Below, in pieces: positions 35,122 to 48,200 of a stretch of DNA of 64,000 bases. Each line of letters opens with the position of its first letter. The stretch's first letter is position 1. The position numbers and the translations under genes were made by a program. The notes under the pieces are model-generated. The model made no database searches. It saw nothing but the letters and a program-made list of their open reading frames with translations, and was not told the origin of the DNA. The stretch lies in NCBI RefSeq assembly GCF_020536995.1, contig NC_068362.1, forward strand, positions 97,151,085 through 97,215,084. Reading direction: 5' to 3'. The DNA comes from Dreissena polymorpha (taxonomy: Eukaryota; Mollusca; Bivalvia; Myida; Dreissenidae).

Positions 35122-36745
35122 TAAGGGTGTCACGTTTAAACGTTTGAAAGGCCACGTTTCGTGTTTTGCTCAAAAACCTTTACAAAAACAGTTAACCTTT
35201 AAACGCCCGTCTATATCAATAAAATTCGTTTTAGTTAATTACGTTGTGACGTTTCAAAGCTTTTTAACAGCTGCCAGGGCCCTCGTTTGGCATTTTTTAC
35301 TGCCGAATATCGGCGGCTTTCCAACATGAAAAAAGTATACTTTTTTCCCCTATTTCAGCTATAAATCCCCCCTCCCTTTTTTTTATTTAATGTTATACCT
35401 ATGTTGCCTGCTGGTATGGTGCTACTAACTTTGATTAGTTGTTTATTTATATAAATCATATTAAAATATCGCAATTTTAAGTGCTCAATGGTTGGTGAAA
35501 AGATCTTCTAAAATTCCCATTTTCGCCCAAAACGACGCAAAATTCCCCCCTCTAAGGGCCCTGGCCCCAATCCCCCAAAGTGTAGAGAGGGCCCTCGTTG
35601 CTGAAAAAGACTCGTATTAAAAACTATTTGTATCCTGTGCTCCAGATGGCCCTTATTCATAATACCGTAAGCATAACAATACACCATGTACGGACTAGAC
35701 CTCTTGAATATTTAACGCGCATCATCATGAAATTCCCGGCTTTTGCTGCATGAGAATGCCCCGAATCCTCTTGAACATTCAACGCGCGTTGGCCCAAGGA
35801 AATATTCACAACGTTTATTCATCGCCATTCATTTCTCGAGATATGGCGAACAATCTCCGTATAGGAACATTTTACTAAAATTTAAGTATGCATCTTTTGA
35901 TATACATCGTGCTATAAGTAGAACGTTAAATAATTGAAAACTGGTTTACTCTTGTTTAAGGAATGTTGGTAAATAATTCACATTCGTGTCAAAATATTAC
36001 GGCATGTAAGTAGACAAATTGTAACCCATTGGTTAGACAACGATGAGAACAGTTGGTTTTAGTATGACATCATGTGCGAATGGGATATGCACTAAATATA
36101 ATATCAGGAAATAAGTACTTCTTTCAGTTTGAAGAAGTGATGGCACTGATGCGTGATGATTTTAAAACGGACATAGGGATACCCAGGGGGTTTTCAGCAC
36201 TGTCTGCGCCTCCGGACAACGGAGGCACTCCCAAAGCAAACGGACCTGATCCCAAACCGAAATTATAAAAAAAAAAAAAAATTCCAAAATTTTTTTTTTA
36301 AGAATGAAGTGTCTTATAACTTGTGTGACTAACCAGTGTTTGTTTTGGTCAAAATATTTGCTATAAGGTTTTAACTGTTTAGTTCTTATCACAGAGTGTA
36401 ACTGTAACTGAAAAACAAAACTGCAGTAATTGAATTAACGTTGAACATGCCCAATATTGCATCTGTTTACAAAAAGAAGACAAAATAACCAAATAAAAAC
36501 AAATTTATTTGTTAAACCACTGAATTTTTTAAGCATGATTAATTCACATTTTTTTCCCAAATGAGCCGTTTCATCGAAGCAAAAATTCCCAAAATGACCA
36601 ATTTTGTCAATAAAAAATTCCCAATTTGGTCAGACTCCTTTTCCCAAAATAGGCAGAAAAACCCCTGATACCGTTTAAACGGGAACATTTCGTTTATTTC
36701 ATTTCGTTTAAACGTTTAGAAAAATCTGTAAACGTGACACCCTTA
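35122..36745. mobile_element. Non-autonomous hAT-like element with 8-bp target duplication
   Basis: The ends are 17-bp inverted repeats, TAAGGGTGTCACGTTTA. Identical CTCTTAAC octamers flank them (35114-35121 and 36746-36753), fitting the hAT pattern nTnnnnAn. Because of palindromic overlap the direct repeat can also be read as 12 bp. Motifs with GTTTAAACG recur near both ends. There is no transposase. The 1.6-kb interior has no recognisable gene. Confidence 0.75.
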
Positions 36746-36753
36746 CTCTTAAC

Positions 36754-37209
36754 TAGAACATCAGTTATAGACATAAACAAACCTTTTCATTAAGTAGGTA
36801 CATATAATAGCTTGTTATGTAGCAAACATATGGTAATAGTAGAAACATAATCAATTTATTTATATGTTCTTGTTTGTTATCGAATCAGGCTCAAATATTG
36901 TCAACAACAAAAGGGTCCAGTGGCTGTATGGGAAACTGTTCCCCATAGCCTAAGGCCTAAAGCATGTATATTTTGTACAGTAGACATTTACAATGTTTCT
37001 TTTAATAATACTGAAGTTGTTAAAATGATGTACCACACTCGGCATTGAAAACAACACTTCTGTGTGTGTTCAGATTAAATTTCGGTGAATGTGGAAGTGA
37101 TCAATAAGCAGATTTGCACTTCATTACAACCAGCCTAAGGTAATTGTGGCTGCTGTTATGTAAATGCAAGTCTGTTGTAATCATCATATTGTAATCATAC
37201 ATGGATTGT
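36754..37209. other. Intergenic, nothing recognised
   Basis: AT-rich DNA with no supported feature. Confidence 0.35.
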
Positions 37210-39340
37210 GTGTTAAAATGCAAGGAGGATAATCATGAGGAGGATGCAAGGAGGATAATCTCAGGAGGAGGATGCAAGGAGGATAATCACAAGAGGGGAA
37301 TGCAAGGAGGATAATCACAAGAGGGGAATGCAAGGAGGATAATCACAGGAAGAGGATAATCACAGGAGGAGGATGCAAGGAGGATAATCTCAGGAGGAGG
37401 ATGCAAGGAGGATAATCACAAGAGGGGAATGCAAGGAGGATAATCACAAGAGGGGAATGCAAGGAGGATAATCACAGGAAGAGGATAATCACAGGAGGAG
37501 GATGCAAGGAGGATAATCTCAGGAGGAGGATGCAAGGAGGATAATCACAAGAGGGGAATGCAAGGAGGATAATCACAGGATGAGAATGCAAGGAGGATAC
37601 TGTGAAACCATTATTAATCGTCAGGCATTAATTTTCATAAATTTCGTCAGTCGACCGATCGGCGAATTTAAGATCCTAACGAACAATCATGCTCTATGTT
37701 TGAACAAAAACAAACACTAAGTTGAACAATATTTTAAAACTTTACCGTAGACATGAGGCACTCAATTCCAACATAATCCATGCACACATTCACTGCTGTT
37801 TCGTAATCAAGATTAATCCGGTTTTGACACAAAGGGATATAGATTACACAAGGTACTTAACTGACACGTTACACTTCTTTAAAACGCTTGTGCAGTACAG
37901 CTGTATCGAATGCGTTGACTTCGTTTATGTAGAATGGTAATGAATTAGCGCTAATTGTTTATAACTTTATTACCCATTAGATGCATTGTGTTTTTCAGGG
38001 GTGTTGCATATAAGCCATCACGCAGCGAATGCCGATGAAAGACAATACACCAAATGAAAAGATGACGATGTGTGATCAACATGCGTATTTATCACAAATT
38101 AATAAAGAATATTTTAATTGCTGTTTGTTGTTTGATTGTTTGCGTTTAACCACACTTATTACTATTTTATATGTATCAATTTATTTATTTTTAAATTATT
38201 GATTTATATACCGGTAGTTTACTTTTTAAGAACAAACACACACATAGAGTTTATAATTTTAATGTTGATATCAGAATAAAAAAGCATTTTATTTGAAAAA
38301 AAACACTTAACAAACTGAAACCTCTTTCGTATAACACAAACAGTTTTAAAACGGTATTGACAGCATTTTAATAAAAATCATACAAACTAGAAAACATACC
38401 CAAGAAAACAAACAAAAGTGACTAGTTTGATTTACTTGCAAAAAATACTTCATTTCATTTAGAGAGCAAAAAAAACAGGAAACAACATTGTTTCATCAAC
38501 ACAACATGGACACAATTTTTTAATCAGTCCAGCTTTAAGACTAATTGGCTTTGTTGTTACAAACACTCGTTAACGGTTATTCGATCCCACTTGTCCGCTA
38601 ATCATAACAATGAACGTGTGAATGGCATACATTAAGAGGGTCCATTACTGTCCCTTGATAACAAAAGACTAGTTAATTGGCATGTGACAAACAGGCCCCA
38701 CCTCCTGCAGTGATTCTCAAGCGTGTTCCCGCATTCGTTCCACGATTTTTCGCAACTGCGATTGATCGCGAATATGTATTACACACAAATCGGATAGTGA
38801 CTGACGCATTTTTTTAAATTCAAAATCAGAAATCGGCGAATTTAAGTGCTGACGAAATCGTCATTTTTATAGAAATGACGAAATTTTGTGCTGTCGAAAA
38901 TAAATGGTTTCACAGTAATCACAGGAAGAGGATAATCACAGGAGGAGGATGCAAGGAGGATAATCACAGGAAGAGGATAATCACAGGAGGAGGATGCAAG
39001 GAGGATAATCACAGGAGGGGAATTCAAGGAGGATAATCTCAGAAGGAGGATGCAAGGAGGATAATCACAGGAAGAGGATAATCACAGGAGGAGGATGCAA
39101 GGAGGATAATCACAGGAAGAGGATAATCACAGGAGGAGGATGCAAGGAGGATAATCTCAGGAGGGGAATTCAAGGAGGATAATCTCAGAAGGAGGATGCA
39201 AGGAGGATAATCACAGGAGGATGCAAGGAGGATAATTATAGTTGGAGGATGCAACGAGGATAATCACAGTAGGAGGATGCAAGGAGGATAATCACATGAG
39301 GAGGATTCTAGGAGGATGCAAGGAGGATTATCACAGGGTC
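37210..39340. repeat. Minisatellite (GGATGCAAGGAGGATAATCA type), split by an insertion
   Basis: Purine-rich units of about 25-30 bp, alternating GGATGCAAGGAGGATAATCA and CAGGAGGAGGATGCAAGGAG-type phrases, fill 37210-37599 and 38916-39340. The two blocks were one array before insertion of the element at 37600-38915. Confidence 0.9.
37600..38915. mobile_element. TA-flanked non-autonomous element with CTGTGAAACCATT ends
   Basis: The termini are inverted repeats CTGTGAAACCATT; weaker inverted similarity continues about 50 bp (AATTTCGTCA...). Each end abuts TA (37598-37599 and 38916-38917). Deleting the element and one TA restores the minisatellite phrase GGAGGATAATCACAGG exactly, which proves the insertion. 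TA duplication suggests Tc1/mariner-type movement. No protein is encoded. Confidence 0.85.
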
Positions 39341-39502
39341 ACTGAGTGTACATGATGCAGGAAGATGCTGATATTTCATTCCGTTGACAGAAATTAAGAG
39401 CCTGACCCAACATAGTTAAAGCAGAATACTAATAAAATTAAACTAGAAATGGCGCGGCAGAGGCCGACGCGTATCCCCACGCCGAATGTTTGACCTAGGT
39501 GT
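39341..39502. other. Spacer with a repeat-like leader
   Basis: The stretch GGCGCGGCAGAGGCCGACGC near 39451 precedes the 150-bp tandem array and looks like the start of the same repetitive unit. Confidence 0.4.
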
Positions 39503-40080
39503 GCCCCAGGGTTGGTAATGGGGCCATGCATAGCTGAGATTGATAGTATTGTCATAAGAGAAGTTCATCATCAATTAGAAGTGAATTGGTGTAGAAATGA
39601 AGAAGTTATAGTAAAAGGCAATTTTGGGTGGGTGTGACATATGTGGGCAGGGCGCCCCAGGGTTGGTAATTGTGCCATGCATAGTTGAGATTGACCGTTT
39701 TGTCATAAGAGAAGTTCAGTATCAATTTGAAGTGAATCGGTGTAGAAATGAAGAAATTATAGTAAAAGGCAATTTTGGGCGGGTGTGGTCTATGTGGGCG
39801 GGGCCCCAGGGTTGGTAATGGGGCCATGCATAGTTGAGATTGACCGTATTGTCATAAGAGAGGTTCAGTATCAATTTGAAGTGAATCGGTGTAGAAATGA
39901 AGAAATTATAGTAAAGGCAATTTTGGGTGGGTGTGGTCTATGTGGGCGGGCCCCAGGGTTGGGATTGGGGCCATGCATAGTTGAGATTGACCCTAATGTC
40001 ATAACAAAAGTTCAGTATCAATTTGAAGTGAATCCGTGTAGAAATGAAAAAATTATAGTAAATGGAAATTTTTGGTGGGT
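39503..40080. repeat. Tandem repeat, four units of about 150 bp
   Basis: Four units begin with CCCCAGGGTTGG (about 39506, 39656, 39806, 39952) and share GGGCCATGCATAG and GAAGTGAATCGGTGTAGAAA. Open frames across it on both strands are incidental. Confidence 0.9.
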
Positions 40081-41565
40081 ATTCACACAATGGCTGCTAC
40101 TACAACTTATAGCCCATATAGGGGGGCATGCATGTTTTACAAACAGCCCTTGTTGCTTCTTTCTTTGTACAGGGACTAGCATTAAGGAGAAGATGCCTGT
40201 GTGAAGGTGTTACCTCTTCATGGCAATACAATACAATACAAATCTGAAATTGTGTTTGTTTCTCCCGCAGTCCTGCATATGTATTTTCTATAACTGTTTG
40301 TTAATGGTGTTTTGTATGGTTATTGGCCTTTTCTTGTGTTAATTTCAAATTAATTTAAGAACTGTGCATGATTATTTTTAGAAAATTGTGGTAGAGTTAG
40401 TTAGTTGTTGCAGTGAGGGTCTGAAATTTGTTAATGACATTTAAAGGAGTGTGTTCACAGATCGATGATTTTTTATGCCACATTTATTAAACATAAAAGG
40501 ATACTGTATGAACGTGAGTTAAATACATGTATACATACAATTAAAATAGCTGGGTACGCAGTGTTTAAAAATATGTGTGAACTTAAACGAAAATAAAGTT
40601 GCTAATACCGAATTGGAACTTAAGTATCAAGAAATACATGTACATGTAAGCAAATATTGTAAGTTCAATAATTTTTTTCATGAGTTATTTCTCTATGAAG
40701 TGTTGAGTAATATTTATACAAACTTTCGTTTCTACTGAATTGTAAAGGTAGCTTTATTGTATTTTGATGATAATAAGTCCTTACACATGTTTCATATGCC
40801 AACCACTTTGAACTTGTATAGCCAATATCTGTGACAAAGCCCACTCCTCGAGCATTACTTGTATGTGACAGCCTTTTGTATTATGTATTGTTTTTGTATA
40901 ATTCAAGCTCTATAAATAAATTATGCATATATTTTTGCTATAGTGAATCACTGTTGTGTCTTGAGTATGTATTTATGAGTATGTCTTTTAAACTTTAAAA
41001 ACGTATTTGCTCACTTATTGCAATGTTGTAAAACATAATGATCGGATGATTTGTAACCGAATAAATAATAATACATTAAGCAATTTGTTGAAGTTTACTT
41101 AAGTAAGATCATTTTGAACAATTTCATATTAAATTTTTGCAACATTCCACTACATGTATCAGTATGTGTAACATCACTACGGTACATAATATGACCGAAA
41201 ATGCATAACGTCATTACCTTTAGGACGACCGAAACATAAAATTTTTAATTTGCTCTAAAAGGCGTAATTAAAGCTTCATACATTTGCCCACTCCTCGAGC
41301 ATAACATGTATGTGACAGCCTTTTGTATTATGTATTGTTTTTGTATAATTCAAGCTCTATAAATAAATTATGCATATATTTTTGCTATAGTGAATCACTG
41401 TTGTGTCTTGAGTATGCTCTCAAAGGCGTTATTAAAGCTTACTAATTACTTCCATCGTAAAACGGCTTCATACATTTGCCAAATGATATCAATTACATAA
41501 GTTAATGTTTGAACTAATTTAAGCTTATTTATTTTTGCTCGATTACATCAAAATCCTAAGGCTTA
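40081..41565. other. Intergenic with a 135-bp direct duplication
   Basis: A segment at about 40842-40976 (from CCCACTCCTCGAGCATTAC to TTGTGTCTTGAGTATG) is repeated almost identically at about 41286-41418. An ACAATACAATACAATAC run near 40224 resembles a repeat-element tail. No gene is seen. Confidence 0.6.
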
Positions 41566-41710
41566 TTGAGACACTCTCGAGTCCGTTTCCTGGGAAGAAC
41601 CAGAACTTGGTATCTATCGAAGAGATAATGAGAACGCTCCCCGAGTAGGGATCGAACCCACAAACTCCCGATCTCTAGGCGGACAGCAAATCCATTACAC
41701 CACCGCGACC
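41566..41710 (-). mobile_element. tRNA-derived SINE
   Basis: On the minus strand the head carries box A (TGGTGTAATGG) and box B (GGTTCGATCCC) at tRNA spacing. A body follows containing TTCTTCCCAGGAAACGGACT and CGAGAGTG, which resembles the conserved central domains described for metazoan SINEs. The 3' end and target duplication could not be fixed. Confidence 0.6.
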
Positions 41711-41884
41711 TTCAATTATATTGTATATCATTGAAACTATTGCAGTATTGCTCTCTCATTATACACTAGCATGTGGTCCTTTATTTATTGCAAGTGATCA
41801 ATGGCCAAAACCGCACTGCACGATACAAAAAACAGCATTACACAATACATAACAACATGCAAACATAATCAAATAAAGCTGGGG

Positions 41885-44800
41885 TCACCGCGTACCGGCA
41901 TGTGCTTTTTCTAGCTCTTGTCATTTTGCATGTAAATAATGAAGTATATTTACTGCTCGCGACATAAAACACAATTAAACGATAAGTTTCTTCTAAACTC
42001 TTGTTATTTTGCATATGAATAAATTAAGTATTATTGACTGCTGGCACCATGAAACACAATTAAAGAATTGCTTTTAATATCTTTTGTCATTGTGCAGGTG
42101 AATAAATGAAGTATATTTACTGCTGGCCTCGTGATACACAATTAAAGCATGTGTTTTTCTAGCATTTGTAATTTTGCATTTGAATAAATGAAGTAAATTG
42201 ACTGCTGGCCTCGTGAAACACAACTAAACGATATGTTTTTCTAGCTCTTGTCATTTTGCACGTGAATAAATGACGTATATTTAATGCTGGCCTCGTGATA
42301 CACAATTAAAGCAAGTGTTTTTCTAGCTGTTGTCATTTTGCATTTGAATAAATTGAGTAAATTGACTGCTGGCCTCGTGGAACACAATTAAATGATATGT
42401 TTCTTCTAACTCTTGTCATTTTTCCATTCGAATAAATGACGTATATTTACTGCTGGCCTCTCTCAACTCTTCTAACTCTTGTCATTTTGCATGTAAATAT
42501 ATAAAGTATATTGACCGCTCGTGACCTAAAACACAGTTAAAGCACGTGTTTCTTTCTAACTCTTGTCATTTTTCTTGTGAATAAATTTAGGTTTATTGAC
42601 TGCTTGCACCGTGAAACACTATTAAAGCAATTTTTTCTAACTCTTGTCATTTTTGGACTCACGTGAAACGCTATTAAAGCAATTTTTTCTAACTCTTGTC
42701 ATTTTTGGACTCAGATGTTCAATGCAAACCACAGGTTTTTTTCTAACTCTTGTCATTTTGCATGTAAATATATAAAGTATATTGACCGCTCGTGACCTAA
42801 CACACAGTTAAAGCACGTGTTTCTTTCTAACTCTTGTCATTTTTCTTGTGAATAAATTATGGTTTATTGACTGCTTGCACCGTGAAACACTATTAAAAGC
42901 AATTTTTTCCAACTCTTGTCATTTTTGGACTCAGATGTTCAATGCAAAAGACAGGTTTTTTTTCTAACTCTTGTCATTTTGCATGTAAATATATAAAGTA
43001 TATAGACCGCTCGTGACCGAAAACACAGTTAAAGCACCTGTTTCTTTCTAACTCTTGTCATTTTTCTTGTGAATAAATTAAGGTTTATTGACCGCTTGCA
43101 ACGTGAAACACTATTAAAGCAATTTTTTCCAACTCTTGTCATTTTTGGACTCAGATGTTCAATGCAAAAGACAGGTTTTTTTTCTAACTCTTGTCATTTT
43201 GCATGTAAATATATAAAGTATATTGACCGCTCGTGACCGGAAACACAGTTAAAGCACGTGTTTCTTTCTAACTCTTGTCATTTTTCTTGTGAATAAATTT
43301 AGGTGTGTTGACTGCTTGCACCTTGAAACACTATTAAAGCCATTTTATCTAACTCTTGTCATTTTTGGACTCAGATGTTCAATGAAAACGAAAGGTTTTT
43401 TTCTAACTCTTGTCATTTTGCGTGTAAATATATAAAGTATATTGACCGCTCGTGACCGAAAATACAGTTAAAGCACGTGTTTCTATCTAACTCTTGTCAT
43501 TTTTCTTGTGAATAAATTTAGGCTTATTGACTGCTTGCACCGTGAAACACTATTAAAGCAATTTTTTCTAACTCTTGTCATTTTTGGACTCACGTGAAAC
43601 GCTATTAAAGCAATTTTTTCTAACTCTTGTCATTTTTGGACTCAGATGTTCAATGCAAACCACAGGTTTTTTTCTAACTCTTGTCATTTTGCATGTAAAT
43701 ATATAAAGTATATTGACCGCTCGTGACCTAACACACAGTTAAAGCACGTGTTTCTTTCTAACTCTTGTCATTTTTCTTGTGAATAAATTATGGTTTATTG
43801 ACTGCTTGCACCGTGAAACACTATTAAAAGCAATTTTTTCCAACTCTTGTCATTTTTGGACTCAGATGTTCAATGCAAAAGACAGGTTTTTTTCTAACTC
43901 TTGTCATTTTGCATGTAAATATATAAAGTATATAGACCGCTCGTGACCGAAAACACAGTTAAAGCACCTGTTTCTTTCTAACTCTTGTCATTTTTCTTGT
44001 GAATAAATTAAGGTTTATTGACCGCTTGCAACGTGAAACACTATTAAAGCAATTTTTTCCAACTCTTGTCATTTTTGGACTCAGATGTTCAATGCAAAAG
44101 ACAGGTTTTTTTTCTAACTCTTGTCATTTTGCATGTAAATATATAAAGTATATTGACCGCTCGTGACCGGAAACACAGTTAAAGCACGTGTTTCTTTCTA
44201 ACTCTTGTCATTTTTCTTGTGAATAAATTAAGGTGTGTTGACTGCTTGCACCTTGAAACACTATAAAAGCCATTTTATCTAACTCTTGTCATTTTTGGAC
44301 TCAGATGTTCAATGAAAACGAAAGGATTTTTTCTAACTCTTGTCATTTTGCGTGTAAATATATAAAGTATATTGACCGCTCGTGACCGAAAATACAGTTA
44401 AAGCACGTGTTTCTATCTAACTCTTGTCATTTTTCTTGTGAATAAATTTAGGTTTATTGACTGCTTGCACCGTGAAACACTATTAAAGCAATTTTTTATA
44501 ACTCTTGTCATTTTTGGACTCACGTGAAACGCTATTAAAGCAATTTTTTCTAACTCTTGTCATTTTTGGACTCAGATGTTCAATGCAAACCACAGGTTTT
44601 TTTCTAACTCTTGTCATTTTGCATGTAAATATATAAAGTATATTGACCGCTCGTGACCTAACACACAGTTAAAGCACGTGTTTCTTTCTAACTCTTGTCA
44701 TTTTTCTTGTGAATAAATTATGGTTTATTGACTGCTTGCACCGTGAAACACTATTAAAAGCAATTTTTTCTAACTCTTGTCATTTTTGGACTCAGATGTT

Positions 44801-45080
44801 CAATGCAAACGACAGGTTTTTTTCTAACTTTTGTCATTTTGCATGTAAATATATAAAGTATATTGACCGCTCGTGACCGAAAACACAGTTAAAGCACGTG
44901 TTTCTTTCTAACTCTTGTCATTTTTCTTGTGAATAAATTAAGGTTTATTGACTGCTTGCACCATGAAACACTATTAAAGCAATTTTTTTCTAACTCTTGT
45001 CATTTTTGGACTCGGATGTTCAATGCAAACGACTTTGCAACATCCTTTGCGACAATGCTCCTAACTCTTGTCATTTTGTA
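41885..45080 (+). repeat. Satellite array with higher-order repeat organisation
   Basis: The recurring core is TCTAACTCTTGTCATTTTGC followed by an AATAAATTAAGGTTTATTGAC-like stretch. From 41885 to about 42480 monomers of about 110 bp are divergent. From about 42600 a higher-order unit of about 930 bp repeats: the marker ACGTGAAACGCTATTAAAGC occurs at 42661, 43592 and 44522. Each large unit contains about four 230-bp submultiples. The array ends about 130 bp upstream of the FAHD1 start codon. Confidence 0.9.
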
Positions 45081-45210
45081 TGAGCGAGTGTCTAACTCTT
45101 TACAAATAAGGCTAACCAGTTTATCGCAACGACCGTAGGGTGCGCATACAGTCTACTAATGAAATCATTAAAACTAAGAGAGACAACTGTGATAATCACA
45201 AGTAAACAAA

Positions 45211-48200
45211 ATGGCAACCAACTTGAAGAATTTCATGCAAGTTGGTCGAAAAATAGTTGCCGTAGGAAGAAATTATCGGTATACAGTTCTTTTTCATAAA
45301 TATTGAAATTATGTAGACTTTATGCACTTGAGTCGTTGTTAATTGCGTCCGATCGGCTTATCATAACAATAACGCATCGTGACCTAAATTATGACCTTTT
45401 TTGATGTAGCATTGTAGGGACTACACACAACCAATTTACTCAGTAACATACATGGAATGTTGTTACAAAAATTAACAACAGTAACAGTGACTGTCAGAAA
45501 CCTTAGATAATTTGCTACTTACTGTAAGTACAAGAAATTCTAAACAAGAAATGATTACTATCATCGTTTATATATATACAAAACGTAATATATAGACCAG
45601 TTGAATGTTATTGTTATATTCCGCGCATGCGCACTGGCTGGTTGGCAAAAAACACTGGTTACAGTAACGTAAAACATGTAAACATGTCATTTGTTTAGTC
45701 AATAAAAAGATACAAACATCCGAAATAAACATTAAAACTCTTAAATAATAGTGCAAAAATATAATATTTAGTACCAATAAATGTATTTTCATAAATATAA
45801 TTTCCTCTGTATAAAAATACGCATTAGTTATTAACATCAGAGTAAACGTGGTCGGAAGACTAAAAACTGGCAATCCAACAAAACAAAACAATAAATATTC
45901 TTTCCTATTCTTTGTGATTGTAAGATTTTGGTAAATTATATTTCAAAGATAATAGCACATACATTTATTTGATTATGATTATAAGTGGTGTAGATATTGT
46001 TATTGTTCATAAGCAAGCGAAAGTGTAAGTGTAAAACAAAGCCCTAAAAGCGGAATACATTACAATTTATAAACATTGTAGTAATTTTATTTTCCATTGC
46101 ATGAATTACCGTTTCGTTTTCATCGAATGACAATATCATAAAGTTTAGCACACATATAAAAAACAAGAACTGCATATTAAGCAAACTAAACTGTCTTTGC
46201 GTGCACTCTCTTTACTGGTGATAAGGAGTGATAACAATCTAGCATTTTATGATAAATAAATCTATATAATAATTTATTTTACGCAAGTATTTTTTACCCT
46301 TTTGTTGTTTGCTTGTTTTCATGATGTCATTTCGTACACTACAGAAGCGTACAATCTTAACACGTAATAGCCGAGTTTACATTTGCCGGTTCTCGTAAAA
46401 TACGTTAATTGTGTAGCAATGAAACTGCACAATATTTTTTTTATAGTTATTAACACTCTATTATTATGATTAAACAGGCTAATATATACATACACTAATT
46501 CCTGTTAATCCATTTCGGACAAATATCTTCATTTTTTTAAATATGTTAAAATATTTTATTAAAGCAACTGTTTCGTATTTTGGCTTTACAATTTTGCTTA
46601 GATGATCGCTCAATATGCCAAGAGATGACATGGAGGTATCATAAATTGTGTTTAATGACCAGACACTTGTATGCCACATGTGGATTATGCAGGGGCCCAA
46701 GAATAGGTCACTGGATTTATGACACCATGTGTTCTTTGTAATTGTTTGGACAGTATCCGATCATAACGAGATAATCGCTTTATGATGAACAAAGGTGCAA
46801 TAAAACACAGGGTTAAAAACGTTGAAACAAAGAGTGTAAAAATTGGTGTGAATAATTAAATAAAAACAATTACATTTATCAAGAAAATTTATTTAATGTG
46901 TAACAAGGAAAGTTTTTACAGGCATAAATGTTCAAATCAGTTACTATATGTTGCGTTCATAAAGTCGATCTATTTGCTGTTTGATTACATCCTTATTTTT
47001 GTTCGTTCATTAAATTTGATTTATTCTGAAAGAATTCAATATCAGAGAATTTTTTATCTAAAAAATGGTCGCGAAGATGTGCCAAGTAGAGATTTTTATG
47101 GTAACCGCATATCGCGCTCGTATATTGTGTTCCACTCCAGAGTTCGTTTATAGTAAAAACAAATAATAACAACAATATAATCGTTCAAAAAATGCATTTC
47201 CTTGCACGATTATGTTTTATTCAGACATAGTTAGTAAAATTATATTTGATATAGTGCATGATTATCAATAAAAACGATGATTATTTCAACCTTCTCTATA
47301 TGCGCTTATATGAATTTCACCTCTTTTTGCCAACCAGTGGGCGGAGTCTAATATTTGCAGGTGCGCGTGACGTCACTCGTCAACTGGTCTATAGAAACAC
47401 TGCTAGTTCATAGTTTCATCTTCAGGGGATACACCTTTATATGTCTGGACATATTATTCAATTATTCTTTTGTTTCAGAGCTCATGCTTTGGAGCTTGGA
47501 AATCAGGTTCCGACAAAACCAATATTATTCCTGAAACCAACATCCTCCTACATTACAGAGGGAGAGAAAATTAAGGTCAAGTAACATGATGATGCTTTAC
47601 TAATAAATGCCAAGTAATACAACTAGATCAATTCTCCCATTCTAGACAACTATCAGTTTATAAAGTAATGACTGAAGATTCAACATCATTCAGTTAGTAT
47701 GAGTTTTCTTCATTGCAACACCTTTCTTTTATGTGAATTCTTGCCAGGCAGACACGAAAATCTAACAATATATGACAATATTATTGTTCCCAGTTTATTT
47801 AGTATTTTTTTCACAAGCATACATGCTTGCTGACATGTGGACAAAAGTAGACGTGTTGATCATGTTGATAATAAAGTTGCTGTATGAAAATGATATGAGA
47901 GCCATGCATGTTTGGGGAATTATTATAATATCAAGCAAATTAACTATTCAAGTAACTGTGTTATTTTAGATTCCAGTGGGGTGTTCATCCCTGCACCATG
48001 AAGTAGAGCTGGGGATCGTGATAGGCAAGCCTGGATCCAGGATCTCAGAGCAGGAAGCCATGAATCATGTGGCTGGCTACGTCCTCGCTCTCGACATGAC
48101 TGCACGGGACTTCCAGGATGAGGCAAAGAAGAAAGGCCAGCCCTGGTCACTAGCCAAGGGCTTTGATACCTCCTGTCCGGTCAGCAGTTTTATTGAGAAA

